Source of the DNA: Glandiceps talaboti
Lineage: Eukaryota; Hemichordata; Enteropneusta; Spengelidae
Assembly (NCBI RefSeq): GCF_964340395.1
Contig: NC_135568.1
Span: 4,190,803-4,254,802 of the forward strand
DNA: 64,000 nucleotides
Direction of reading: 5' to 3'
Shown here: positions 12,366 through 24,156 of the stretch, in pieces
How the letters are laid out: each line of letters opens with the position of its first letter
Position numbering within the stretch: position 1 is the first letter of the stretch
Notes under the pieces: model-generated
What the model saw: only the letters and a program-made list of their open reading frames with translations
The model's database searches: none
Told to the model about the DNA's origin: nothing
Program-made: the position numbers and the translations under genes

Positions 12366-13650
12366 TAAAATGAAATAAAATTAGCACAACATGTACAGCT
12401 CATGTCAGGATAATATCACTGATGTGCACTCAAATATATCAAGTATGGTATATAACAAACAGTAAATGCTAGCATTGAATATCATGGCATATCAAACCCA
12501 TACAAATATTTAATTTGTTAATTTAACACACTTATGCTCAGCTACTATATAAACGCAATTCCTATTAAGTGAACTCTCTAAACTCTCTTATTCTCAGGAG
12601 AAATGATAGCAATACCTATTGAAACTGGTGTAAATTTATAAAAGCACGTCTAAATTATTGTCTTGACACCCATGTCAGCTATTGCAATACATTTTTATCT
12701 AACTGGGTGTTTGGCGACATAGAAACAGCGTCATGTCTGAACCCGAACACGATAATTAGAAATTCATGACAGAGCAATGACATGTACCTTGCATCATTTC
12801 TGAAGCGCTTCGAGCCAATGATTAGCTAGGCATAAGCTGAAGCCTTCAACATCCTTATTTCCTAGTCAATATGAATATTACATTTTGGTAATCGACAAGA
12901 ATTACAACAATGATAGAGGGCATGTAATTCATTTACTGTGCTGTAAAGCAGTTTTGATCAGTCAAGGTCTTACTTCTTTCAAAATTGCTGATTTTTTTCA
13001 AAAAGATATCGCAAGTGATATGTTCTCACCAATACTCAGCACACTACACAGAGCAAAGATAAAACCTTTATTTTCAAGTATGGAAAGTAAAACGTTTACA
13101 GGTAATTTACAGTTATAAGCATATATAAATGCAGCTGTTTAAAATGAAATAAAAACAGCATTTAAATTGTTGTTTTAAAAACTGGAAAAACTTTTATTTT
13201 TGAGATTTTGTCAACTATTACTACGCTGTTAACAATGGACGTTGTGAGTTGACATTGCACTCATACAAGCATACAAATACGGGTGAGCGGGGGAGGGGTT
13301 GTCAAAAATGCAAGATGAAGTTTGTCTTCACCTTCAGAAAGGACCACAAATACCAGTGCTCCAAACAATTTAAGTATCAAAACAATCAACACAATCATTG
13401 CTGTAGAGATTACACTCCTTGTAGTAAAATTGAGAATATTCTCCGTTTGTCCGTAGATATACAGGGAAATGTAAGATATTACATATGTCTCCAATTATGT
13501 TCTTTGATCAACTGAATAATATGTTACTCGACTCTATTACTGTGTAAAAAAAAATAATCAATAATTGAATATATATTTCACCACAGGTAATTATCTCTCC
13601 CCTGAGATCGTGCATGACAGGAGAGTTGATTGATATTAGTTTCACTATTT
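12366..13650. repeat. tandem segmental duplication, unit 1
   Basis: Closely related along its length to 15080-16720. Shared landmarks are tactagcattgaatatcatgg-like DNA, aaaaagatatcgcaagtgat, atggaaagtaaaacgtttac, and the minus-strand signal-peptide exon with its upstream flank. Confidence 0.8.
13332..13398 (-). pseudogene. orphan signal-peptide exon (copy 1) of the fucolectin/PAN family
   Basis: A 67-base exon-like unit on the minus strand: ATG, a hydrophobic leader (MIVLIVLILKLFGALVFVV), and a phase 1 donor (GAAG|gtgaag). Length, phase and sequence match the first exon of the secreted lectin-like gene at 59012-59078. No following F5/8 or PAN exon was found downstream on this strand down to 10.5 kb. 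It is therefore probably a truncated duplicate, or the start of a gene with diverged later exons. Confidence 0.6.
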
Positions 13651-16399
13651 GAATTCGACTCTACTCCTAAGATATTTAATTGAAATAAAGATCTTAACAG
13701 TAGATGTCGTGCCTTTCATATAGGTGGGGGTTTTTTGGGTTTTTTTTTTTTGGGGGGGGGGGTTAAATTATACATCCAGGCCCTTGCTGCATTTATTAAA
13801 CAAACAAACAAACAAACAAACAAACAAACAAACAAACAACATCATCATCATCATCATCATCATAATTAAATTATCGAATGACTATACAATATTGAACATC
13901 AATGTTTCATTAATAACATATAGTGGATTAATTGACACAACACAAATTATAGTTCTAAATTTCAATGCTAAGCTACATTTATTAATTTTACCCAAGCACA
14001 GGAAAATGTATCACCCATTAAACTAATGAGATGGACTATACATTGTTGTAAATTTTAATAACCTGCATACATAACATTTTAATTAAATTAATTTCATTAG
14101 TATGTCGACCCAACAACATGCCAGTTCAGGGCATTCATATCTAATTATTTCATTTGAAAGTAATAAGCACTTAGGGGTCACGAACATACAATTTATCAGT
14201 TACCTGTCAACGGCTCTCTTACATACACCCACACAGTCACCATATGAAACTCTTATCTTATTGGTTTTTGTGTGGTCGTATAACATGTTAACAGAGCCGC
14301 TGAATAAAAACTCAAATTGGCTGTATCTTGGCCATTTACATGTTCATTTCTGTTGACCCAATGAGATGTAACGCGTATCCATTTAAAGAAGCTACTGTGT
14401 GCAATGAACGAGGTTTTCAATTCAGTTTTCCTTAGCAACCGTGTGTAATATAAGTGACTATAAGAATATCTTGGATATTCTAAGGGAAAACGGATTTAAC
14501 TCACACTCAGAAAAGTCCACACCACTGTTGCTTTGTTTCAAATTCAAAACTCCTCTTTTCATTTATAATTTAACTAACAGCAAATCTTATTGAAACGCAA
14601 GTTTACATCACTCAAATTCTTTTCGTTGAAAATAACACCATCTCTTCTAATAAAATGACATCATAGTATTGGCAGAAGTTGTTTGTCTCAGCATATTGTA
14701 AAACTACTATCATATTGAATTCTTTATGGCTGAGCAGGTCCCCTACTTTATGCCTAAAGAATGTGAACAGAGTAGTTTTCTGTGAACACTATATATCACG
14801 ACATATGCTCATATATACGATAGATTGTCTATCAATTCACTAAAACACACTTATTGCAAGTTAGTCGTTGTCAACTATCTTTCGTAAACAGAGATGACCG
14901 AGTCGAGTCAATACTTCAATTATTGCAGAATGATATAAAATTCATTGGAAAAAAATTAAGACTACTTTATTCGTTAGTCCACGGTCTGCTAACTAAAATA
15001 ATCAACTAATCAATTGCAAACACAAAAATGATTCATATGAATTCATAACGATAAAGTCTGACACCAAACAATATTTCATATGTACAGCTCATTTCAGGAT
15101 AATCACTTCTGTACACCAAAATAATATATCAAGTACGTCAGATAACAAACAGTAAATACTAGCATTGAATATCATGGCATATCAAAGCCATACCAAATTT
15201 ATGTTAATTCAACACACTTATGCTTAGCTACTGCAAAACACAGTTCATATTAAGCGAACCCTTATAACATTAAAATCTAAAATCCTAACTGCGTACCAGT
15301 GAGTACACCTTTTTCAACTTAGTGAACTGCAACAATAGCTTCTAGAAAATTATATCAACATTCCTGCACGTAAAAGCAGCGATAAATAACACACCGCCCT
15401 GAAATAATTGTTAGGTTATGAAATGAGTATGTTTTCAAACGAAAAACCAAACAATGTTACGTATTAGTTAAACCGTACAGTAAGCTCATCACTTAGGGTT
15501 AAAATAGTATACTATAGCCATGGGGAGAAAATTGAACGGTTTACAACGAATCATATTTCTGTGACCACCATAGGCTACTATCTGCTACAGTATCTGCTGT
15601 AAAATTCTGCTTCCTTCCTCCTTTGTTTTATTTAGTTCAAATGTCTCATTTCTCATCTTTCTGTTCCGTTATAAAATTCATGTCAGCATTTTCTACCCGG
15701 GTGATGATTTCGATCATGTATCACACATGTCAATGTCAGTCCTTCACTGTCGATGTCGTATCAAACTTTTATATTTTCAGTCCATGGTTAGAGTTGTGGT
15801 ATGTCTTCAGATTTTCTTCATTTTTCCGTTCGTCGGTTTACTGTTGAAAAGTCCACTCACATATTGGTGTAATCTCACAGAGTTAAATTTGACCATTTCC
15901 GAAGCATTAGCCAGACGTACGCTTGACTTTAAGCCTTCAACATCGCCTTTTTTTTCCAGTCAATATTTCCAGTAATCAACAAGAATTACAACCACGATAG
16001 AGTGTATGTAATTCATTTACTGTCGTGTAGAACAGTTTTTTTTTAAGATCAGTCAGCTTGGCATTTTTTTCAAAAAGATATCGCAAGTGATATGTACTTA
16101 CGAATACCCAGCACAGATCTACACAGAACAAAGATGAAACCTTTACTTTCAAGTATGGAAAGTAAAACGTTTACAGGTAATTTACACTTAACTATATATG
16201 AATGTAGCTGTTTAAAATGAAATAAAAGTAGCATTTAAATTGTTGTTTTAAAAACTGAAAGCACTTATTTTTTATATTTTTTGGCTACCATTACTAACGA
16301 TGTTAATAATGGACGTTGTGAGTTGACGTTGCACTCATATACGCATACAGATAAGGGTGGGTGGGGGATGTCAAACATACAATATGTAGTTTGTCTTAC
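13399..16399. other. region between the two duplicated units
   Basis: No supported exon. It contains a (AAAC)n/(CAT)n tract, unique AT-rich DNA from about 13.9 to 15.05 kb, and the second duplication unit. Open frames at 15623-15975 lack splice sites or family motifs. Confidence 0.55.
13798..13863. repeat. microsatellite (AAAC)n then (CAT)n
   Basis: Ten AAAC units followed by eight CAT units. Confidence 0.96.
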
Positions 16400-16720
16400 C
16401 TTCAGTAGGCACAACAAATACCAGTGGTCCAAACAATTGAAGTATCAAAACAATTAACCCAATCATTGCTGTAGAGATATAACTCAATGTAGCAAAATTG
16501 TGAATCTTCTCTGTCCGTAGATAACAGGGAAATGCAATATTTCACATATGTCTCCAATTATGTTCTTCGATCAACTGAATTATACGATTATATTTACTCT
16601 CCCTTACATTACTGTGTAAGAAACCAATCATCAGTTTAACATATTGCACCACTTGTAGTTATCTCTCCCCTGAGATCGACATGAGACAGGAGAGTTGATT
16701 ATAATTATCTTGATATTAAG
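15080..16720. repeat. tandem segmental duplication, unit 2
   Basis: Related to 12366-13650 in the same orientation. It includes the flanking region rich in conserved AT blocks and the minus-strand signal-peptide exon. Its exon copy is much closer to the 59.0 kb gene than unit 1 is. Confidence 0.8.
16400..16466 (-). pseudogene. orphan signal-peptide exon (copy 2) of the fucolectin/PAN family
   Basis: A 67-base minus-strand exon-like unit, ATG to phase 1 donor (GAAG|gtaaga). The encoded leader (MIGLIVLILQLFGPLVFVV) is identical to that of the gene at 59012. The upstream flank, with its gggagagataa and acggacagagaagattcaca blocks, is also shared, so promoter and exon moved together. No downstream module exon was recognised between this copy and 13.4 kb. 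A live gene with unrecognised later exons cannot be excluded. Confidence 0.6.
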
Positions 16721-16824
16721 TTCACAATTACCATTTGAATTGAATACACTTTGATCACCATGGCAACATCATACGTCTGTTTTCCAAATGTATTGTATAC
16801 AACCTGCTAAAACTCTACTCGATG

Positions 16825-16829
<5 letters not shown>

Positions 16830-16888
<59 letters not shown>

Positions 16889-16891
16889 GCG

Positions 16892-16958
<67 letters not shown>
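16830..16958. repeat. microsatellite (GA)n with GAGC interruptions
   Basis: About 129 bases of pure-purine GA repeat, interrupted by a (GAGC)n patch near 16877-16895. Confidence 0.97.
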
Positions 16959-16962
<4 letters not shown>

Positions 16963-18510
16963 CTCTTTTTTGTTACCATTTGACTTACATTGGCATTCTT
17001 ACTCTGATATACACATTTTACTACAAAATTATGCATAAATCTGTTAACTGGCATTTGCTTGCACCGATTTGCTTATTTGTTTGTTTTTGTTTCAGTGCGT
17101 TGCTGACAGTACTAATAACAATACTATGTTTGACTAATGCGTGTAAAAACCTTCATAGTTGTATACAATTATAAGTTTACATGTACAAGTATAGAAACAT
17201 CGAAGCGCCGTACATTTTCGAAAAATAACGCGGAAAAAATACGCCCCTCGTATCAGCTCAGAACTTAGGAAGAAAACATTTCACCTAAGGCCAAAGGTAC
17301 ATTGTACATGTATATGTACACGTACCTTTCAGACTTTTACACAGCCGATGTAATTGTTTGCATAATTAGTTGTAATGTACTGTTAGACGAGTAAGGCAAA
17401 GGCAATGGTATTATTTTAACGAAATAAAATTAGCATTCAATTATCTTAGCAGATAGTCACCAAATCATATACATTGTAACAACATACACTTTTCAGATAT
17501 CATATCAATGGGTTAAAATATAACAAATTGAAATTGAATTGTTACAGTACAGCATTTTCGTACTGCCGAACGATTACCTGCTGTAGCAAGTTTACTAGAT
17601 TTCTGTTGAGCCAGACAACAAAATGTAGTAGTGTTAGTAAGAATGGGTGACTTTTTGTTCCAACTCATCTGGTTTCGGTTGTAAGAGTAATGTTTTCAAT
17701 ATCACAAACATTCTAGCACATGATCGGTTTCTTTCAGAGGTCAGACGGGGACAATTCAAAATGGCTGTTCAGAGTGCACATCCTATATCTATTTCCGACA
17801 TATACAAGTGGTATCAGTGTCTGTTTTTGTATCTGTTTTACTCGACTAAGTATGGAAACCATTCTGTGTACAGATCCTAATGATACTTACAATGTTACGA
17901 CTACAAAAAGCCAGATTTGAGCTAAAGTTAGACACGAACTGAAAACGATAGTATTGTCCGGTGGATAGATGATATACGTGGGTGATATAGTGGTGCCGTG
18001 TTTATAGTGTCAGCATGGTTATTAAAAAAATGATTATAGTAATACGTAAATCCCCGTTCAGTCATCCAATATTTAAAAACATATTAGGGTCCTTCGTTTC
18101 GTACCGGCGCTTCTAATCTCTGATCACCGGACGGATAGAGTCATTCCGCGGAAACACGTCATTGCCGATCACGACGTCTAATACAACTTTCAATGGCGGA
18201 TAAAATTGACCATAAACGGTAAACAAGGCAATGAAATAACCTGTCTTGGACTGAAATTGTCGTAGGCAGGGATTATGCCGGGGACGTTGAAAATATGTTT
18301 AATATTTACAGATATTTTCTGTGAGGGAATTTTTTGTCCCTATAATTGTTGTATTTGGTCAGAGACCGGAAATAACGGTATTTGTACACCGGCGTGGGCG
18401 TTACTTGTCAAGCGACAGTGATTAATGAGTTATCTCCGGAGTATATTGGAATTCGAACTCAATACACAACAACAAAGGAAATTAGCAAAGGAAATTAGCC
18501 GGTGTACAAA

Positions 18511-18576
18511 ACAGATACAATCCGGCCAATATGCGCCTCGCTACCGCTCGACGCATATTGGTCGGATTGTATCTGT
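18511..18576. repeat. strong hairpin (25-base arms, one mismatch)
   Basis: Arms acagatacaatccggccaat... and its complement, with about 16 bases of loop. A further outer pair (ttgtacaccggc near 18381 and gccggtgtacaa near 18498) lies to the left. It may be a foldback element remnant. Confidence 0.7.
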
Positions 18577-19007
18577 TACGTATATAGGGTGCAGAGGATG
18601 GCAGTCGAAATTCAGAAAACGTTCTCAAAGTTCCTCCGGCATTCTTCTAGTGACGAAAGAAGTGCGTAGCTTGGTTATTGTAATCGACACAGAAAGGCAG
18701 ATTGAAGTACCGCAGTTGAAAAATGGCAACTTTAAAACGATCCCACCAGTCATTTTTATACAGAGATGGTAAGCATACAAAGTTTTACTTTTAGGGACCG
18801 GACAGAATTTACGGCAGGGGGGGGGGCCTGGGGAGAAATTATCTCTGACTTGGTTTTTTTCCTGGCCCCCCCATCCACTGTGACCAAAATTTCACAGCCC
18901 CCCCCTTTCAAAAGTATAAACATTTCATGGCCCCCCCCCCAAAAAAAAGAAAAAAAGTGCACAATATCCTGTCCCCTACAATAACTAAAAAGAGTACAAA
19001 TTTTTTT

Positions 19008-19331
19008 GTTACTGTAGTAGACTGTCGACAGTCGCTCGCGCCTTTTTTCCCCCTACGTTTTATCTAAACTCCGATCCGGCGCAACACTAGTCTAATCGCA
19101 AACTGATATCGAGAGATCCGGCGCAACACTAGTCTAATCGCAAACTGATATCGAGGGCCGAAGGCCCGAGTCACAGTGATCGAGGGCCGAAGGCCCGAGC
19201 GACTCGCTTGGGCCTTCGCAATTCGGCCCTCGAAATCAGTTTGCGATTATACTAGTGTTGCACCGGACCGGAGTTTAGATAAAACGTTGGAAAAAAAGGC
19301 GCGAGCGACTGTCGACAGTCTGTTACTGTAG
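19008..19331. mobile_element. nested foldback element with 10-base direct flanks
   Basis: Terminal inverted repeats begin AGACTGTCGACAGTCGCTCG and continue through gttttatctaaactcc. The flanking direct repeat gttactgtag lies at 19008-19017 and 19322-19331. A segment of about 42 bases (gatccggcgcaacactagtc...) is duplicated in tandem inside. A 9-11 base target duplication would fit a Mutator-like origin (inference). Confidence 0.7.
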
Positions 19332-19699
19332 CACAACTGTAATATTTCTTTTGGTACTACTATTATGTTACTATTTCAGCCCAAACAACTTAGTAGTTGT
19401 AGAGGAAGTTTTTTAGAAAACAAAACAAAATAAAACATTTTGACCATACACATGTGGTATAATCTTGTTTATTTCCCAACTAGACACCATAAGTAGTCAT
19501 CACTTAATACCAAGGCATTTGATGTGGTGGTTTTAACTGTCATTCGCTGATACATACACAGAAACACAGACACAGAGTAAAGACACACTCACATGTGTGA
19601 TTTGTGAAAAACTGTAGTGGGGACATTTGTGGGGAGTATCTAAGGACATCACATCACCTACATAGTGTATTCAAATATCTATTTATACTCATAACACAA

Positions 19700-19970
19700 T
19701 AACTATCTAATGTCAGACATTTGTGATGTCATGAAGTGCTAGCAAACTAAGGATTTTATGCACACTGAGGTCTGACAAATATAGCTTTCACTTTCCTACA
19801 CCAAATGCATTACCAATACATATGTAAATGTAAGACATTTGTGACTTCATGAAAGTGCAAAAAAATTCAGAATGTTGTGGAATACTTAGATGTAATCAAT
19901 ATGCTTTCAGTTCCAAAACCATACATATTTAAACCTATAGTGTCAGGCATTTGTGACTTCATGAAACATT
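19700..19970. repeat. three ~115 base repeats with core gacatttgtgacttcatgaa
   Basis: Related cores occur near 19712, 19831 and 19939. The last one lies inside the open frame beginning at 19877. Confidence 0.65.
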
Positions 19971-20426
19971 GGCTTGGTTTAGTGAAAGCCAAACAAAATG
20001 ATGTTTCTCATATAAGTGACATTGCAAGAAGATTCCCACAGAATGAAGTTGTTGTTAGCGAACGACACAGGAAGACAAGGAGAAAGAAGGAAAATAAAAG
20101 AAAATTAAGAAGATGGAAAGAGAAAAGAACAATTAGTCAAGCAAAAAGACTGTTGTTATACTGTTTTTAGTGAGCAACTTGTGGATAAGGTTGTAGGAAA
20201 ATACAGCCAGAAGGCAACTACCAAAGTTAGTGCAAAGTCACAGATGAAAAAACACTTAACACCACACAGACATCTAAATGCTTTACAATATTTAGTACAG
20301 ATAGATGCATTTGATGATGCTGAGGAGGGAAATAGTTTAATTTCACTGGTTTTAGATAGAAAGAAAGACAAGTCTTGCCTCACATCTTCAGACTCTAGTG
20401 AGTCTGAGAGTGAAACTCAAGAATAG
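19877..20426 (+). pseudogene. unrecognised coding-like region in two overlapping frames
   Basis: The first frame (19877-20170, 97 codons) ends in a very basic stretch (RKTRRKKENKRKLRRWKEKR). The second frame (open from 20109, ATG at 20181, stop at 20426) continues with a Lys-rich part (KSQMKKHLTPHRHLNALQYL) and ends in an acidic Ser/Glu tail (SSDSSESESETQE). Basic-then-acidic composition and the overlap suggest one protein broken by a frameshift, or a spliced pair. No domain was recognised. It lies inside the inverted-repeat element, so it may be element-encoded or captured cargo. Confidence 0.4.
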
Positions 20427-20610
20427 AGTCAAGGAAAGAAATAAAACACCTATCTAAATTAATCTGGCCAGACGTTTTTGTATTGACATTTTTCACCAAA
20501 AGGTCACTTTTTAATCACATAAATTACAGGTCCTATGCTAGTATATTACCATATATATATATGTATCCTTGATGGTAATTACACACTGAACCTGTTTCCA
20601 CAGTGCTAAA

Positions 20611-20702
20611 ATGTATGTATGTATGTATGTATGTATGTATGTATGTATGTATGTATGTATGTATGTATGTATGTATACATATGTGTGTGTGTAAGTGTGT
20701 GT
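20611..20702. repeat. microsatellite (ATGT)n then (GT)n
   Basis: About 16 ATGT units followed by short GT tracts. Confidence 0.96.
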
Positions 20703-21361
20703 GTGAACAACTTGGAGTATATAAGAGTAATTCAGGGTGTATCAAATTAATCTTGAGTAGTGTTTTTATGCTTCACTAAATATGTACATACAAACGTACA
20801 CACTTCCATTTTAATACATAAATGAAAGTGTAGACATTCAATATTAAAGGCGATATCAAGTGCTATCTCATGCAATGCTAACTTTTCTAACATATTCATT
20901 TTTTTCAATGACAAAATATTTCGCGGCCCCCCCCCCCTTTCAAACCATGAGAATTTTCATGGCCCCCCCCCTTCAAGCCTCCCATTTTTTTCATGGCCCC
21001 CCCAATTTCTCCCCAGGCCCCCCCCTCTGCCGTAAATTCTGTCCGGTCCCTTAGTGATGTTGTTGTGGATGTACTTATTGGGCCCATGAGAACTATAAAG
21101 TGGTTGCTGAATTTCAAGATTTTGTAGATTTGGTAGGCGAACTTCATTTTTGCGTTCAGTGCAAGGGCAATGTAGACATTACTAATGTGTACCTCATCCA
21201 GTCTACATCATGTTTGTACAATTGAAATGAATATATTATAGTCTACCGGTTTTCCATGAAGCACATCAATCTACAAGGTCACCCACAGGCAACCATTCAG
21301 TGGATGGGCATCTATATTTGGGATCTCACTTCCAAGGCAGCAGAGGTTTCGATTCGATTCG

Positions 21362-21476
<115 letters not shown>

Positions 21477-21513
21477 TAGTACTGGAACTCTTTCTATATA
21501 TATAAAAACACAT

Positions 21514-21515
<2 letters not shown>

Positions 21516-21560
<45 letters not shown>

Positions 21561-21572
21561 GTGTGTGTGTGC
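21516..21572. repeat. microsatellite (GT)n
   Basis: GT repeat with one GC interruption. Confidence 0.97.
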
Positions 21573-22382
21573 TTGAGTCTGATTTTGATCGTTACTTTGC
21601 ATCTCAAATAGTGCATATTTAGAACACGCTTTAGTTTGTATAATGTGCGTACAGATTAGTATTATTATTATTGTTATTATTGTTATAACATACCTTTATT
21701 CAGGGTAAAACTCGATATTAAGCGTTACAAACATCACAAAGCATTGAAGGGTTAGCTTCTTTCCATTGGGACCCTCATACATCAAATCGACAATCACGCA
21801 AAAGTTTACTTACAAATTCTAAAATACATTAGGACATAAAATACTCACCTGCACATTGTGGGATTATACCTCTAGGCAAATAAGTAACTGTTAGGCAGAA
21901 AAAATGTCACTGTGTAATTGTCTTTGAAACATTTAAGTTAGCCTGCTTTACATGTTCAGGTAATGAATTCCAGTCTTGAGATTTCAGCCTGGTGACTGAA
22001 TTTGCAGAGAGTATAATTATTGTGAGCTGATTTGATGTAGACACTGCTAGCTTTACTAAAGCGGGTATTTAATAATATGAATTTTGGAAATAGGTGTGAA
22101 ACATTATAACAAAGGGACTGTACCATGGTAACATTTGTACATCATGGAACAAATGTGAAACCTATGTCTTTCCATCAAAATGTTGGCAAATACAGCGATT
22201 TTTAGAGTTCTATCCGTCGTACATATTCAGTTAAAAATAATTTATAACCCCAGCGTAAAAATAAAACAATCCCAATATGTCGTCACATTCGTGTTTTAAT
22301 ATTAGTTTAAAATAAATATATACCATCTTCATGATTCAACTTTTTAATAATACTATCAAATATTTTTCTTAAGTTTTCACAG

Positions 22383-23049
22383 TGATTGCTATATTCACTA
22401 TTTTGGTAATGATAGCTGAGGGAGCACCAACGAATTCAGCTCATAAAGAAACAAGTAGGAGTAAGCTTACATGGAAGTTGCTGGTGAAAGACACAAGAGC
22501 GTTACTTTTTTCTATAAAGACTGCCCGCAACGGGGAACCCGTAAGTATCGCCTTCTGGCCATGGAAATATGCATTTAGTCATCATGAACAGACAATACAT
22601 AACTTCGTGATAGTTCTATGTTTTTGTCCCCGCAGCTGCTTTTCAGTAATTGTCACTCAAACATTATCGCCATGTCATTACACAGGATTCCGCCTGTAAA
22701 CTTCTTTATGTTGCGAAAGCCCACGAAACTATTCGAAAATTCAATCCGTTTCTGTACCCAATTATCACTGATGTCCACATTTGAGATTTATTTGAGTGAT
22801 CTGTACTGCTTTTTGAGTATGGAAACTATACAGTTTTAGAGACGAATCCGTGAATGGCTAATAATTATATTACATACATACTATAGGCCAGTAAAGTTAG
22901 GAAAGATTTCACACATGAAAGTTAGTGTATAAGATACAAACACAGAGGGATCAGTTATGATTACGAAAAACAATCGAACGAATTGACAGACAGACAAGTA
23001 CAGATGGACGAACAGACATACTTACACACACACGCACACACATACACAC

Positions 23050-23088
<39 letters not shown>

Positions 23089-23136
23089 TACATACATACA
23101 TACATACATACATACATACATACATACATACATACA

Positions 23137-23168
<32 letters not shown>

Positions 23169-24066
23169 AAGTATACAAAGTACACATTTCAATTGTATCA
23201 GATATGCATGTATAGCTATATGTAACGGTAACCTTTTTATTTATTTGAATTATATCACAATAGGCAATATCGGATGAACAAAATACAATTTGCAATTCAA
23301 GCTTGCCAAAACCAATATTACGGGTGGGCAATCAGGTGAGAATATTAAATAATAACCAGACTTTGCCAGAACAAAGGAAGAATTGAAGACATTTTCCCGC
23401 CAAATACTATACATTTATGAAAAACAGTGTATTAGTAAGGATTTAACTTATAAGATAGTTTCCATAAATCAAATGACCAATGAACTGTTGCCATGGCATT
23501 ACATTATTAATTTACCATTGGCATGTAGTGTTTTTGATTAATTATTCATTATCATAATTTCCTGTTGTCCATTTCAAGTGTCTACAATGATTTTATGCCA
23601 CAATTCCTTGGCGTTTCTTGTCCTTTTTTCTTGATAGACCGAGAATGAAAACAAGGATTTATTAAACAACCATAGAGACAATTTACAAGTCTATAAAGGT
23701 GTTCTGGAATCAAGGAACAACATTGCTAGTACATTCGAAGATGTTAAATATAACCTGGGACGTGTTCATGTAAAATTGAATACACTGGTAAGTGCTCAGA
23801 GTCTGTGCATGATTTTTTTTAAAGAAAGAAATGCAATCTTTTCCCAAATAATACTAAACTAAACTTTGCGGAGAATTGTTTTCACGAGTTTGAAGCTAGG
23901 AGTAACACAAATACCACGACATGAACATATCATTTATATTTGCAAAAGTGTACATCTTTGCTATTTTTTCTTTGTTTCTGTAGTTCGGAAACCTTTGATT
24001 GTAAACACACATAAATATCTACAATGAAAATATGCCTTCATTCATTCATACAGACAGACAGACACT

Positions 24067-24156
<90 letters not shown>

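Larger units (their letters stand above)
10530..13331. other. gene-poor region after HAO copy B
   Basis: No convincing exon. It holds two dispersed repeats (10647-10888 and 11690-11838), an (AAT)n tract, and from about 12.37 kb the first unit of a tandem duplication whose second unit starts near 15.08 kb. Short ORFs here (for example 11130-11321, 11856-12062) lack splice context, codon bias or recognisable motifs. Confidence 0.6.
16467..18793. other. gene-poor region
   Basis: No supported gene. It holds the shared upstream flank of the orphan exon (to about 16750), a long (AG)n tract, and a strong hairpin at 18511-18576. The open frame at 18425-18772 runs through that hairpin and has no family motif. 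Confidence 0.55.
18794..21050. mobile_element. 2.26 kb inverted-repeat element with internal ORF (PIF/Harbinger-like ends)
   Basis: Left end GGGACCGGACAGAATTTACG and right end its complement. The terminal repeats run for nearly 50 bases with very few mismatches and are followed by C-run/G-run arms on each side. TTA flanks both ends (18791-18793 and 21051-21053). The small element at 3904-4172 shares the GGGACCGG.CAG terminal motif, the TTA flanks and the G-runs. Inside are a nested foldback element, a ~115 base repeat series, coding-like frames (19877-20426) and an ATGT microsatellite. No DDE transposase was recognised, so it would be non-autonomous. Two separate MITEs in opposite orientation remain an alternative. 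Confidence 0.6.

Noticed and set aside
12885-13118. 77-codon plus-strand ORF conserved in part at 16 kb
   Set aside because: The similarity comes from the segmental duplication. The second copy does not keep the frame, so it is not under coding constraint.
16788-17174. 128-codon Glu/Arg-rich ORF and its Ser/Leu-rich complement
   Set aside because: Both translate the (GA)n microsatellite.
18425-18772. 115-codon ORF before the 2.26 kb element
   Set aside because: It runs across a perfect-like hairpin and has no recognisable domain or splice partners. Retained only as a note.
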